DNA from: a virus
Strand: one strand, 5' to 3'
IMG/VR virus record: IMGVR_UViG_3300037054_000044
Span: 1-64,000 of that record
DNA: 64,000 nt
The notes beneath the pieces are model-generated. The model ran no database searches, was not told where the DNA came from, and saw only the letters and a list, made by a program, of their open reading frames with translations. A program made the translations under genes and the position numbers. This document shows positions 7,479 through 16,960 of this stretch, piece by piece (the stretch's first letter is position 1; each line of letters opens with the position of its first letter).

Positions 7479-8870
7479 ATGAAAGTTCTAATCGCAGTAC
7501 TCAGTTGCGAGTTGTACAGGACTAACGGAAACAACCAAGCGCTCAGGGACACATGGCTTCCTAGCATAAAGGGAGCAGACTACAAAATCTTCATGGGGCA
7601 AGGCAGCACCATAACCCTGCCCGATGAAGTTTACTTAGATGTCCCTGATGACTACAGCAATGTCACCTACAAAACTCGTTCCATATACCAATGGGCTTCG
7701 GAGCATGAATACGACTTCATTTTCAAGTGCTTTTGTGACACCTATGTGTGTCCCGATAGGCTGCTAAGAAGTGGATTTGAACACTACGACTACGTAGGCA
7801 ACTTTGCGTGCAGACCGCAAGGCAGTTTTGCATACTGCACAGGGGGCGCAGGGTATTGGCTCAGCAAGAAGGCTTACAGGCCGCTGGCAACTGCTCATAT
7901 CCCTAAGGGGGACACAGTAGTAGTCATACCGCCAAACAGAAGGCCGCTAAGATCAAGAGCACCACAACGCCCTAACAACACACCAACCACCACAGCGCAA
8001 AACGTCCTAGGGTGGGCAGAGGACAGGTGGACAGGCGGGTTAGTGTATACCCATGAAGACCTAAAAATCTACCACGACACTCGCTACGAGGAGAACGTGT
8101 ATGGGACAGGCCCAACACAAAGCAACAGCACCATAAGCATACACCTGTCTCGTACAAACTACGTAGAAGGCTCACCCGCCAAGTTCGATAAGTCTTGGAT
8201 GTACGACAAGCACAACGAGTGGACACGAGGACTAACTAGCACCGTCTCAGGGTTTCACAATGAAGATATACGTGAGTTTTACGACTGGGAGCACGAGATG
8301 TTTGATTCAACAGGAAGAACAGACGGTGTGAACAAAATAGCAGTGATCACCCCTACCGTTTGCAGTAGAACCTCCTTGTTGGAAGAGTGCAAGCAGTCTG
8401 TGCTGGCGCAGACGTGGAAAGGTGAAATCTTTCACGCAATAGGAGTAGACTCCGAAAAAGAAGGAGCCGCAAAGACTCGCAACAGGATTGTTAGAGGCTT
8501 AGAGCCGTCATACGATTGGTTGGTTTTTTGTGATGACGATGACAACCTCCTGCCAGATCATATTGCCACTCTGGTCTCTGCTAGCAACGGTGCCGACGTA
8601 GTGTATTCCAACTGCCAAGAAGAAGGCTTTACCAAAACGTGGAACACTAGAGAATTCAACTACGATGCCGTAAAGGAAGCCAACTACATACCCGTGACCG
8701 TACTAATGCGGCGCAGCATGTTTGAAAAGGTGGGAGGATTCCAATCCGAACCCTACCCAGGAGAGGATCAGCACCTATGGCTCAGAGCCGCTTTAGCAGG
8801 GGCGAGGTTCGCCTACGTGCCACAAACAACGTGGACGTACCGCCAGCACCCGCAGCACAGAGAGACATAG
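7479..8870 (+). CDS. Two-domain glycosyltransferase, GT31-like plus GT2-like
   Basis: The N-terminal half (about 1-230) resembles beta-1,3-galactosyltransferases: NQALRDTWLP, then FKCFCDTYVCPDRLL in the DxD position, then GGAGYWLSKKA. Its single remaining acid in the DxD region (FCD rather than DDD) may weaken metal binding. The C-terminal half (about 285-463) is GT2-like: VITPTVCSRTSLLEEC, WLVFCDDDDNLLPDH and a late GEDQHLW motif. The enzyme probably adds sugars to virion or cell glycans. It is the first gene of the glycan cassette. Confidence 0.75.
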   Translation: MKVLIAVLSCELYRTNGNNQALRDTWLPSIKGADYKIFMGQGSTITLPDEVYLDVPDDYSNVTYKTRSIYQWASEHEYDFIFKCFCDTYVCPDRLLRSGFEHYDYVGNFACRPQGSFAYCTGGAGYWLSKKAYRPLATAHIPKGDTVVVIPPNRRPLRSRAPQRPNNTPTTTAQNVLGWAEDRWTGGLVYTHEDLKIYHDTRYEENVYGTGPTQSNSTISIHLSRTNYVEGSPAKFDKSWMYDKHNEWTRGLTSTVSGFHNEDIREFYDWEHEMFDSTGRTDGVNKIAVITPTVCSRTSLLEECKQSVLAQTWKGEIFHAIGVDSEKEGAAKTRNRIVRGLEPSYDWLVFCDDDDNLLPDHIATLVSASNGADVVYSNCQEEGFTKTWNTREFNYDAVKEANYIPVTVLMRRSMFEKVGGFQSEPYPGEDQHLWLRAALAGARFAYVPQTTWTYRQHPQHRET

Positions 8871-9550
8871 CCTCGCAAGTGCCTGTGTACATCAACAACC
8901 GCGATAGGTTGGCAAGCACCAAAGCGCTAACAGAATGGCTGCTTCAGTCAGGAACTAAGAATGTCACCATTCTGGACAACGCGAGTACCTACGGACCCCT
9001 CCTAGAATGGTACAGCAAGCCCCCAGAGGGCGTAGAAGTTGTAAAGCAGGGTAATCTAGGCCCGTGGGGCTTCTGGGGCTGTAACAGGCAGGAAACGCAA
9101 GGAACACCCTATGTGGTGACGGATTCGGACCTTGTACCGTCCGAGTGCTGCCCTTTGGACCTTGTAAATAGGCTTTTGAGTCTGCTTGCGGAGAACCCCG
9201 GTTGCGGCAAGGTTGGCCCCGGACTGCGGCTCGACAACATACCAGACCTAAGTAGGGACTTCATCACTAACGGAGACGGAAAAGGCTGGGAAGGTGAAGG
9301 TGTATTCTGGAAGCGTAGGCACTCCTCGGGAGCATTCAATGCGCCGTTGGACACAACCTTTGCAATTTACAACGCATACTCCCCGTGGGTAGGCGCTGGA
9401 TGGCAGAACCTTCGTATGGATATGCCGTACGTTGTGGAGCACACTCCATGGTACTTAGAAAAACCTTTTTCAGAAGAGGAACAGTATTACCGCGACCACG
9501 CGGACAGGGTATGGTCCCATGTAACTTGGCCCAGCCCAATCAACAGTTAG
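8777..9550 (+). CDS. GT2-like glycosyltransferase
   Basis: Core motifs are VPVYINNRDRL, TKNVTILDNAS and YVVTDSDLVP, a GT-A fold with a DSD metal site. The product is 257 residues. The ATG at 8777 has GGAGAGG 10 nt upstream but lies 94 nt inside the previous gene. A GTG at 8879, just before the conserved core, is an alternative start with a weaker ribosome site. Acceptor unknown. Confidence 0.7.
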   Translation: MAQSRFSRGEVRLRATNNVDVPPAPAAQRDIASQVPVYINNRDRLASTKALTEWLLQSGTKNVTILDNASTYGPLLEWYSKPPEGVEVVKQGNLGPWGFWGCNRQETQGTPYVVTDSDLVPSECCPLDLVNRLLSLLAENPGCGKVGPGLRLDNIPDLSRDFITNGDGKGWEGEGVFWKRRHSSGAFNAPLDTTFAIYNAYSPWVGAGWQNLRMDMPYVVEHTPWYLEKPFSEEEQYYRDHADRVWSHVTWPSPINS

Positions 9551-9558
9551 GACTCAGA

Positions 9559-10290
9559 ATGGTTACCGTAAACACATGCGGGGGATTAGGCAATCAACTT
9601 TTCCAGTATGCCTTTGCACGCTCGTTGGTAGGAAGATACCATGTGAACCTTACAGACGCTTGCAATCAGTACGGTTTGCAGATAAACCACTTCAACATTA
9701 CTCTTCCCGTCATTCCACACCCAGGCTGGCGCTGGATTGCAGAGCGATCACTTAGGTTTGATCCAATCCCAGAGATAGAAGAGAACTCAATTCTTGCTGG
9801 GTACTGGCAGTGCGAGAAGTATTTCAACCACATCGCAGATACATTGAAAACAGAGTTGACCCTTAGGGACGCGCCAAGCGCAGCGGCCCAGAAGTTTGCA
9901 GAGCAAATAAGCGCAACTCCGAACAGTGTAATGGTTCACGTACGACGTGGCGATTACCTGACGTGGGCGGCTCAAAGGCATGGCGCTCTGCCTATGGGTT
10001 ACTATGAAAGTGCAGCAGCTAGGTTCAAGGGGCACAACTTTTTCCTGTTCTCAGATGACCCAAGTTGCACACTGCCTGTTCCACATACAAAAGTACAGTG
10101 CACCCCGCACGAAGAAATATGGCTGATGAGCAAATGCAAGGATGCAATCATAGCCAATAGCAGTTTTTCATGGTGGGGCGCGTGGCTAGGGGCCGACAAG
10201 ACAGGGACAGTGATAGCCCCCAAGCAGTGGTTCAGAACAGGAAACGAAGACGCAGCGGATATCGTCCCAGATCGTTGGCTCAGATTATGA
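9559..10290 (+). CDS. Alpha-1,2-fucosyltransferase (GT11)
   Basis: The three GT11 hallmarks are all present: GGLGNQLFQYAFA at the N-terminus, HVRRGDY near residue 125, and SSFSWWGAWLGA near residue 204. The enzyme transfers L-fucose from GDP-fucose in alpha-1,2 linkage. The nearby gmd and GDP-fucose synthase-like genes could supply the donor. At 243 residues it is slightly short for the family. GGACTCAGA precedes the ATG. Confidence 0.9.
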   Translation: MVTVNTCGGLGNQLFQYAFARSLVGRYHVNLTDACNQYGLQINHFNITLPVIPHPGWRWIAERSLRFDPIPEIEENSILAGYWQCEKYFNHIADTLKTELTLRDAPSAAAQKFAEQISATPNSVMVHVRRGDYLTWAAQRHGALPMGYYESAAARFKGHNFFLFSDDPSCTLPVPHTKVQCTPHEEIWLMSKCKDAIIANSSFSWWGAWLGADKTGTVIAPKQWFRTGNEDAADIVPDRWLRL

Positions 10291-10448
10291 AGTGGAAGAA
10301 AATGGCATTAGAGTTGTACTTCCATGTGCACGGAAGACGTTGTGTGCTCTGCTCTAAACCTGTAACAACACCAGAGGCACACATAGAGATTAGAGAAAAA
10401 GAATACCACCTCATGCACAAGTCGTGTGCTACTCGGGAGAAGGTATGA
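10287..10448 (+). CDS. Small Cys/His zinc-binding protein (53 aa)
   Basis: A C-X2-C knuckle (CVLCSK) is followed by a H-X3-C pair (MHKSCAT), a likely treble-clef or zinc-finger-like unit. It overlaps the GT11 stop and the gmd start (both ATGA), so it is translationally coupled to the sugar genes. Role unknown. Confidence 0.6.
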   Translation: MKWKKMALELYFHVHGRRCVLCSKPVTTPEAHIEIREKEYHLMHKSCATREKV

Positions 10449-11401
10449 AGAAAGCACTTATAACTGGCGTTACGGGCCAAGATGGCTCTTACTTAGCAGA
10501 ACTGCTGCTTAGCAAAGGCTATGAAGTGCACGGCATCGTGCGCCGCTCCTCCTCCCTCAACACGCAGCGTATTGACCACATCTTTGACCAACTGCATCTG
10601 CACTTCGGTGACCTCAGTGATGGCAGTGCACTTGGCTCCCTTCTTTCCAAGGTGAAGCCTGAAGAGGTTTACAACCTTGGTGCGCAGTCGCACGTGCGCG
10701 TGTCATTTGACTGCCCCGAGTATACGGCGGATGTGGACGCCATGGGAACCCTAAGGCTCTTAGAGGCAGTAAAGTCGCATTGCCCAGAGGCGCGGTACTA
10801 CCAAGCCAGTTCTTCGGAACTGTTCGGCAAAGTGTTGGAGACCCCACAGCGAGAGACTACGCCATTCTACCCCAGATCGCCCTATGGAGTAGCTAAGTTA
10901 TTTTCCTACTGGTACACAGTGAACGCTAGGGAGCAGGGCATGTTTGCCTGCAACGGTATCTTGTTCAACCACGAATCCCCACGGCGTGGCGAGACTTTTG
11001 TGACGCATAAAATCACTCTTGCTGCGGCACGTATAAAACTAGGGTTGCAAAATAAGTTGCTTCTTGGTAACCTAGATGCTAGGCGCGATATTGGGTATGC
11101 AGCCGAGTATGTGGAAGGAATGTGGCGCATGCTGCAACAGTCCAAGCCTGACGATTACGTTTTAGCGACCGGAGAGACTCACTCTATAAAAGACATGCTT
11201 GGAGTGGCATTTAATCACGTAGGTTTGGACTGGTCGAAGTACGTAGGTATAGATGAGCGTTACTTTAGACCTACTGAAGTTGATATACTTCAGGGAGATG
11301 CTTCAAAAGCTAAGAGAGAACTTGGGTGGGAACCTAAAGTGAAATGGGATGAGTTGTTAACCATGATGGTCGAAGCCGATTTAAAGGAACTCAGAAAATG
11401 A
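10445..11401 (+). CDS. gmd: GDP-mannose 4,6-dehydratase
   Basis: The product is an extended SDR of 318 residues: [19 protein letters not shown]-binding loop, SSSELFG catalytic segment, [12 protein letters not shown] with the YxxxK pair, and [17 protein letters not shown], which is diagnostic of Gmd. It makes GDP-4-keto-6-deoxy-mannose, the branch point to GDP-fucose and to 3,6-dideoxy sugars. The start at 10445 is chosen for GGGAGAAGG and the ATGA overlap. Confidence 0.93.
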   Translation: MKKALITGVTGQDGSYLAELLLSKGYEVHGIVRRSSSLNTQRIDHIFDQLHLHFGDLSDGSALGSLLSKVKPEEVYNLGAQSHVRVSFDCPEYTADVDAMGTLRLLEAVKSHCPEARYYQASSSELFGKVLETPQRETTPFYPRSPYGVAKLFSYWYTVNAREQGMFACNGILFNHESPRRGETFVTHKITLAAARIKLGLQNKLLLGNLDARRDIGYAAEYVEGMWRMLQQSKPDDYVLATGETHSIKDMLGVAFNHVGLDWSKYVGIDERYFRPTEVDILQGDASKAKRELGWEPKVKWDELLTMMVEADLKELRK

Positions 11402-11934
11402 ATAAATTTTACACATATATGTGGTTACGGGAAGACGGAACACCATATTATGTAGGAAAAGGTCACGGCAATCGTAGCCATTGGAGAGGTATTAAGTCAA
11501 AATTAAAACCTCCTACTGAAGATAGAATAATAGTGCAAGAATTCGATTCAGAGGAAGATGCGTTTTTTGCAGAACGATTCTTAATTTCTTACTACGGAAG
11601 AAAAGACACAAAACAAGGAATACTAGTAAACCACACGGACGGCGGTGATGGAGTAACAGGCTTACGACACACAGAAGATTCCAAAAAAAGAATAGCAGAA
11701 GGTCTAAAAGGTAGGCACTATGGTATAGGAAGAGTGCCTTGGAACAAAGGGTTAAAGGTATCAAAAACCCTACGTAAACCACTGTCTGAAGAGCACAAGG
11801 AAAGAATAAGGCAAACTTTAAGATCAAAAAATATAAAACCACCAAATCAGACAGGCTACAGACACAGTGAAAGTGCTAAAGTAAAAATAGGAATAGCCGC
11901 TAAGGAAATGTGGAAGAAGGCTGCACATGCTTGA
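11398..11934 (+). CDS. GIY-YIG homing endonuclease
   Basis: The N-terminal GIY-YIG fold ([20 protein letters not shown], family variant YTY..YYVG) is followed by repeated HTES/HSES modular DNA-binding motifs of the NUMOD type ([30 protein letters not shown]). It is inserted between gmd and the reductase gene, overlapping both, so it interrupts the operon without breaking either reading frame. It is closely related to the endonuclease at 32028-32660. Confidence 0.88.
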   Translation: MNKFYTYMWLREDGTPYYVGKGHGNRSHWRGIKSKLKPPTEDRIIVQEFDSEEDAFFAERFLISYYGRKDTKQGILVNHTDGGDGVTGLRHTEDSKKRIAEGLKGRHYGIGRVPWNKGLKVSKTLRKPLSEEHKERIRQTLRSKNIKPPNQTGYRHSESAKVKIGIAAKEMWKKAAHA

Positions 11935-12856
11935 TCTTTCAAATAAACGTGTACTGGTTACTGGTGGGTACGGTTTTTTAGGGTCTTATGTAGTTGATAA
12001 GCTGTGCGAGCGTGAAGCAGAGGTAGTTTCTGTAAGACACTCCCTGTTTGACCTACGCAGACGAGAAGAAGTCTGCGAGATGTACCGAGCGTATCGCCCA
12101 GATGTTGTGATACACGCAGCCGCTATGTGCGGTGGCATACAAGCGTGCTCTGCAAACCCAGCGCGATTCTTGTATGACAATCTAACAATGGGATTGGAAT
12201 TGCTCGAAGGGGCCAGAGAGTATGGCGTGGAAAAGTTCGTGGCGATTAGCAGCGTTTGTGCATACCCACTTAACGTGGCCTTACCAGCAAAAGAAGAAGA
12301 CATTTGGAATGGCTATCCAGAGAGTACCAACGCTCCCTACGGGATTGCTAAGCGTGTCCTTCTGGAACAGTGCAAAGCGTACCGCAAGCAATATGGCATG
12401 AACGCCATAGGTTTGATCCCAGTGAACATGTATGGACCACGAGACAGTTTTGACCCAGAGCGCTCGCACGTCATCCCTTCCCTCATAAGAAAGTGCCTAA
12501 ACGCCAAAGCAAACGAACGCACCCTGGCAGTGTGGGGAACAGGCAGCGCTACTAGGGAGTTCTTGTATGTAGAGGACTGCGCCGAAGCCATTGTTCTGGC
12601 GACCGAGAAGTACGACGGTGAAGAACCCGTCAACATAGCCACGGGGATAGAGACTACTATTAAGTACCTCGTGTACACCATAGCCGACGCAACTGACTTT
12701 CGTGGTGGAATCGTTTGGGATACAACCAGACCAGAGGGGCAGCCACGCAGACTGTTCGACACACGCCGCGCAGAGCAGTTTGGGTTCAAGGCTACAACGT
12801 TCTTACAAGAAGGACTCAGGAAAACAGTGGAGTGGTACAAAAATGTTCAAAGTTAA
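11927..12856 (+). CDS. fcl: GDP-L-fucose synthase-like epimerase/reductase
   Basis: The 309-residue SDR has VTGGYGFLGSYVVDKL, CGGIQACSANPARFLYDN, SSVCAYP, NAPYGIAKR (YxxxK) and SHVIPSLIRK, all as in GDP-fucose synthase. It would convert the Gmd product to GDP-L-fucose. ColC, which makes GDP-colitose, is a homologue, so with the His-type DegT enzyme nearby a dideoxy-sugar substrate is also possible. It overlaps the endonuclease stop by 8 nt. Confidence 0.88.
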   Translation: MLDLSNKRVLVTGGYGFLGSYVVDKLCEREAEVVSVRHSLFDLRRREEVCEMYRAYRPDVVIHAAAMCGGIQACSANPARFLYDNLTMGLELLEGAREYGVEKFVAISSVCAYPLNVALPAKEEDIWNGYPESTNAPYGIAKRVLLEQCKAYRKQYGMNAIGLIPVNMYGPRDSFDPERSHVIPSLIRKCLNAKANERTLAVWGTGSATREFLYVEDCAEAIVLATEKYDGEEPVNIATGIETTIKYLVYTIADATDFRGGIVWDTTRPEGQPRRLFDTRRAEQFGFKATTFLQEGLRKTVEWYKNVQS

Positions 12857-13616
12857 AACCGTAGGCGGAACTCTGCACAACCACTTTGCGGATCAAGTTA
12901 GACCCGTGTCCATAGCCACAGATACTTTCGACTTTTCAGACACCACAGAGTACAAGGTGTTCTTTCAACTGGAGCCACCTGACATCGTGCCTACAGAGCA
13001 GCCGTTACTCGATGGGCATACGTTCTACGACCTAATCTTGGCGTGGAATGAAAGAACCTTAGTAGGGTGCCCAAACAACGCGCATAAGTTCATCTTCGGA
13101 ACGTGCCGATGGGCGGAAGACCCAGCCGATGACTGCGATGTGTCTAAGAAGCAGTTTGCCGCGTCTTACCTGACCAGTTCCAAGACGATGTGCAAGGGAC
13201 ATTACTTTAGGCATGACATCTTCAATGTCCTCTCAGCGCAGGTGGGGCAAGTCCCCATAACAAAGCACATGTCTCCTCCATATGTAGAAGACAAGAAGGA
13301 ATTTCTGTACCCTTTCCAGTACGCAATCGTTATGGAGAACGGAAGGCGCACTAACTGGATTACAGAGAAGTTGATAGATTGTTTGGTGTCACGTACGGTA
13401 CCGATATACTGGGGCTGTCCGAACGTTGGAGAATACTTCAACACCGACAGTATCCTGTCATTCGAAACGCAAGACGAACTCATGGCAATCCTAGGGAGCC
13501 TCTCGTCAAGTTTTTATGCAACAAAACTTGATGCTATTGACGAGAACCTGCACGAAGCCATGAAGTACACCAACCTTCATAAGAGGATTGACGAGGAAAT
13601 AAGAAAACGCCTTTAG
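12843..13616 (+). CDS. GT10 fucosyltransferase (alpha-1,3/1,4 type)
   Basis: The signature GT10 donor-site block is present near residues 160-200: YAIVMENGRRTNWITEKLID then VPIYWGCPNVGEYFN. GT10 enzymes transfer fucose from GDP-fucose. The ATG at 12843 is inside the 3' end of the reductase gene. Together with GT11 it gives the phage two fucosyltransferases of different linkage type. Confidence 0.85.
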   Translation: MFKVKTVGGTLHNHFADQVRPVSIATDTFDFSDTTEYKVFFQLEPPDIVPTEQPLLDGHTFYDLILAWNERTLVGCPNNAHKFIFGTCRWAEDPADDCDVSKKQFAASYLTSSKTMCKGHYFRHDIFNVLSAQVGQVPITKHMSPPYVEDKKEFLYPFQYAIVMENGRRTNWITEKLIDCLVSRTVPIYWGCPNVGEYFNTDSILSFETQDELMAILGSLSSSFYATKLDAIDENLHEAMKYTNLHKRIDEEIRKRL

Positions 13617-13630
13617 TAGGAGACGACTCA

Positions 13631-14806
13631 GTGATAACTTTAGGGCAACTCAATATAAGCGAGCAAGGAAAGAAGTACGTCAACGACTGCCTAGACTCAA
13701 ACAGGCTGTCTAAGGGAAAGTACACGGCAAAGTTTGAGCAGGACTTTGCAAAGTTGCATGGCTGTAGCCACGGAGTGTTCTGCAACAGCGGAACATCCGC
13801 CCTGCAAATCGCGTTGGCAGCACTCAAGGAACGCCACAGGTTTGACTACGAAGACGGGGACGAAGTGTTGGTCCCAGCCATTACGTTCATCGCCACATCG
13901 AATGTGGTGTTGCAGAATAACCTGAAGCCCGTGTTCGTGGATGTTGATCCAGTAACGTTCAACATGGACCCAAACAAGATTGCAGAGAAGATTACCCCTA
14001 GGACCAGAGCCATTATTCCTGTTCATCTCTTCGGCCTTCCAGCCGACATGCCGAGGATTATGAGCATCGCCCATCACTACGGACTGGACGTAATAGAAGA
14101 CTCATGTGAAACAATGTTTGCTGGCATTGACGGCAGATCAGTAGGAACGTTTGGAGACATGGCGTGCTTCAGCACCTACGTGGCGCATCTCATTGTAGGT
14201 GGCGTGGGCGGCTTGGTAACAACCAATAACCCAGCGTACGACGAACTGTGCCGCAGCCTCATGGCGCACGGTCGGGACAGCATCTATACCAGCATTGACG
14301 ATGACGACGACATAACCAAGAACATGATAGAGCGTCGTTACAAATTTGACCGCGTAGGGTATTCGTACCGCTGCACAGAGATAGAGGCGGCAATCGCCCT
14401 GTCTGAACTGGAGCGGTGGGCGTTTAGCATCAACCGCAGACGCTGTAATGCTACTCTTCTAACCGTTCTGCTAAAACCATACGAAGATAAACTGCAGCTA
14501 TCAACCATACCTGAAGGGTATGAGCATTCGTATATGATGTTTCCATTTGTCTGCAAGGCAGGGGTGAATCGAGACGCCTTGCTGCTACACATGGAGCAGA
14601 AGGGAATTGAAACCCGCTTTATGTTCCCGTTGTTGAGCCAGCCCATATACAGGAAGTTGTTCCCAGGGCTTGCTGAGCGGTACCCTGTGGCAAGTCGTCT
14701 GGAGAAGCAAGGGTTCTTTATTGGGATGCACCAAGGTCTAACCCCAGCGGATATGCACTTCGTTGCTCAGACAATTGCGGAGGGACTATGCGCCCAGCGA
14801 CAATAG
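13631..14806 (+). CDS. DegT-family PLP enzyme with His in place of the PLP lysine (ColD/E1-like)
   Basis: The family layout is clear: NSGTSALQIALAA, EVLVPAITFIATSNVV, VHLFGLPADMPRI, VIEDSCE and a C-terminal FPLLSQPIY. Where aminotransferases have FSFHPTK-x6-GG, this protein has FSTYVAHLIVGGVGG, so His replaces the lysine that binds PLP. In ColD and E1, His there turns the enzyme into a sugar 3-dehydratase. ColD uses exactly the Gmd product. The GTG start follows GGAGACGACTCA. Function is inferred from the replacement. Confidence 0.75.
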   Translation: MITLGQLNISEQGKKYVNDCLDSNRLSKGKYTAKFEQDFAKLHGCSHGVFCNSGTSALQIALAALKERHRFDYEDGDEVLVPAITFIATSNVVLQNNLKPVFVDVDPVTFNMDPNKIAEKITPRTRAIIPVHLFGLPADMPRIMSIAHHYGLDVIEDSCETMFAGIDGRSVGTFGDMACFSTYVAHLIVGGVGGLVTTNNPAYDELCRSLMAHGRDSIYTSIDDDDDITKNMIERRYKFDRVGYSYRCTEIEAAIALSELERWAFSINRRRCNATLLTVLLKPYEDKLQLSTIPEGYEHSYMMFPFVCKAGVNRDALLLHMEQKGIETRFMFPLLSQPIYRKLFPGLAERYPVASRLEKQGFFIGMHQGLTPADMHFVAQTIAEGLCAQRQ

Positions 14807-15234
14807 AAGAGAAGATGGCCTCATGCCATCCCGATAGAGAGTACCATTCAAAAGGGCTGTGTGCTCCTTGTTACCTGCATAAATATAATGCAGAGCACAA
14901 AGATAAGAACAATGTGCGTTGTAGGCAACATAGGGAAGAAAACCAAAGAAACCTTATAACTTACTTTGAAAACCACCCATGTGTAGACTGTGGAGAAACT
15001 GATCCAATAGTTCTAGAGTTTGACCACATTGTACCTAGAAGCGAGAGCAACGCTCCTAAGATTTCTACTGTAATTGCAGGGCACACTTGGGAAAACGTAC
15101 TTAAAGAAATAAGTAAGTGTGAAGTACGATGCGCTAATTGCCACACTAGAAAAACATCTGTTCAGTTTGGTTACTTGAGAGTTAGTGTGGTAAATCAAGG
15201 CTCATTCATGCAATACGTAGGGTCGGGGTGCTAA
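14788..15234 (+). CDS. HNH homing endonuclease
   Basis: Compact HNH core: CVDCGETDP, LEFDHIVPRSE, then CEVRCANCHTRK with paired cysteine knuckles. The N-terminus has another Cys cluster (LCAPCYLHK). It overlaps the end of the DegT gene by 19 nt and ends 1 nt before the TTG start of the next glycosyltransferase, so it is embedded in the sugar operon. Confidence 0.82.
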   Translation: MRPATIEEKMASCHPDREYHSKGLCAPCYLHKYNAEHKDKNNVRCRQHREENQRNLITYFENHPCVDCGETDPIVLEFDHIVPRSESNAPKISTVIAGHTWENVLKEISKCEVRCANCHTRKTSVQFGYLRVSVVNQGSFMQYVGSGC

Positions 15235-15235
15235 A

Positions 15236-16015
15236 TTGAAACCAGTGACTATAGCAGTTCTAGGGCGGTTTCCTGATATTTTCGACAGGTTCGTAGAGAG
15301 TGCAAACCAGTACCTTCCTACTATTCCCAAGGTGTTTGTACGGGACGGTGACCTAATCACAATGCCCACTGGTGTAATGTGGACAAGCATACAAGGTGAA
15401 GGTCCATTTTCTAACCCAGCTTTTGCAAACATTGCGTGGCAAGCCGCCGCGCCTGATAGCGACATTCTGTACTGTGGAGACGATGTGCGCTTCCTTCAGC
15501 CCAACACGTGGGAACTGCTGCAGGAGATTGCGTACTCAGACCCAAGCATAGGCGTACTTTCCCCGCGCATCATAGGGGCGGCAGGCAACAACTTGCAACT
15601 ATATCCAATGGCAGAGGGCATCACCTACTCACATCAGCGTCTGGCTTACATCTGTGTGTACATCAAACGAGAAGTCATAGAAAAAGCTGGTTACATGGAT
15701 GAGGAGTTTGGTGGTTCTTACGGATATGATGATGACTCGCACTGTTGGAAAGTACAGCAGTCAGGGTACCAGTTGGCAGTGACCTCAAAAGTGTCCGTAG
15801 AACATAAGAATGCTGGCAGCACCTTTGCTCGCACAGGACCGGGCACAGATTGCCGAACAGGAGCAGAGAAGTTCCAAAATAAATGGGGAATAAAGGCTGT
15901 GTCGCAGATAGCCGCAGACGTGGCTAAGGACATGGTTGTGGTTCGACAAACACTTCCTCCTTTGCAGCCTATCGCAAGGACGGGAAGGTCACCGCAAAGA
16001 CTCAGGAGAGGGTAA
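15236..16015 (+). CDS. GT2-like glycosyltransferase
   Basis: Segments DSDILYCGDDVRFL (DDV metal site), GVLSPRIIGAAGN, REVIEKAGYMDEEF and YGYDDDSHCWK follow the GT2/GT-A pattern. The start is TTG one base after the endonuclease stop. The product is 259 residues, and its C-terminal 40 are Arg/Pro-rich and outside the fold. Confidence 0.75.
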   Translation: MKPVTIAVLGRFPDIFDRFVESANQYLPTIPKVFVRDGDLITMPTGVMWTSIQGEGPFSNPAFANIAWQAAAPDSDILYCGDDVRFLQPNTWELLQEIAYSDPSIGVLSPRIIGAAGNNLQLYPMAEGITYSHQRLAYICVYIKREVIEKAGYMDEEFGGSYGYDDDSHCWKVQQSGYQLAVTSKVSVEHKNAGSTFARTGPGTDCRTGAEKFQNKWGIKAVSQIAADVAKDMVVVRQTLPPLQPIARTGRSPQRLRRG

Positions 16016-16704
16016 TGAAGGTTTTGTTGGCTGTCGTGAATTGCCACACACGCTTGGCGTATCAGCAATGCATACGCGATACGTGGTTGCCACTTGTCAA
16101 CGGAGCGGATGTACGGTTTTTCCTTGGCCCATCCACGCGAGAGCCCCAAGCGGATGAAGTATTTCTAGACTGCGACGATTCCTATCAGGGATTGCCAAGC
16201 AAAGTGAGAGCCATTGTACGATGGGCTCTGGCGCAAGGTTATGATTACGTCCTAAAAATTGACGATGACGTTGTAGTGGTGCCACACAAGTTGCTGGCGT
16301 CAAACTTTCAAAGTTACGACTTTGTGGGCCACAGGAATGACATCAGACCGTACCCTGTACCGTACGGGTTCTGCTACTGGATGTCTAAACGGTCGCTGGC
16401 GCTTGTAGCATCTGCGGAATTGCCCAGAGACAACAATGATGAAGTGTGGGTCACCAGTACGCTGTCCAAAGACGGCATAACACTGCACCATGACAATCGC
16501 TACGTAATCCACACTGGCAGACAAGAAGACTTTGCACCTAAGGTCAGAGGGCTGCGAGCACCTAAGCGTGACAAGGCTTGGGTGGACCCAGTGGATGGTC
16601 CCTTTGCGTGGGTAATGTACATTCCTTGGGTTAACAGCTACGGCAGTCTGCCGCACGACCAAAACATTGCAGAGATGAAGAGGGTATTCAATGTCAATCG
16701 CTGA
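16015..16704 (+). CDS. GT31-like glycosyltransferase
   Basis: It resembles the N-terminal domain of the 7479-8870 product: QQCIRDTWLP, then LKIDDDVVVVPHKLL with an intact DDD metal motif, then YWMSKRSLAL. It probably transfers a hexose in beta-1,3 linkage. At 229 residues it is a single-domain version. The ATG overlaps the previous stop (TAATG) and GGAGAGG lies just upstream. Confidence 0.75.
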   Translation: MKVLLAVVNCHTRLAYQQCIRDTWLPLVNGADVRFFLGPSTREPQADEVFLDCDDSYQGLPSKVRAIVRWALAQGYDYVLKIDDDVVVVPHKLLASNFQSYDFVGHRNDIRPYPVPYGFCYWMSKRSLALVASAELPRDNNDEVWVTSTLSKDGITLHHDNRYVIHTGRQEDFAPKVRGLRAPKRDKAWVDPVDGPFAWVMYIPWVNSYGSLPHDQNIAEMKRVFNVNR

Positions 16705-16921
16705 AGACCAGATGCGTGCGGAAAACGCTGCGCGTAGAGAAGACAACCGCATGGCGGAAATGGACCATCGCATAGAAATGGCTAAGGTTATGCTGACACA
16801 AAACATGCCCAAAGACCCACGTGTGGAAGAGTTCAAAGCAAGACGAGTGTGGAACACTATGCAGGTTCGCAAGTGGATTCCATGCCCACAAGTTTTGTCG
16901 CTGAAGAAGCGGCAATTTTAA
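16691..16921 (+). CDS. Hypothetical protein (76 aa)
   Basis: Not recognised. The product is charged and helical (AEDQMRAENAARREDNRMAE). It overlaps the GT31-like gene by 14 nt and is the last gene of the glycan cassette. Confidence 0.55.
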   Translation: MSIAEDQMRAENAARREDNRMAEMDHRIEMAKVMLTQNMPKDPRVEEFKARRVWNTMQVRKWIPCPQVLSLKKRQF

Positions 16922-16960
16922 CGACGACGTATCCGCCTTAGCGCGGGGAAAGAAAATCAA

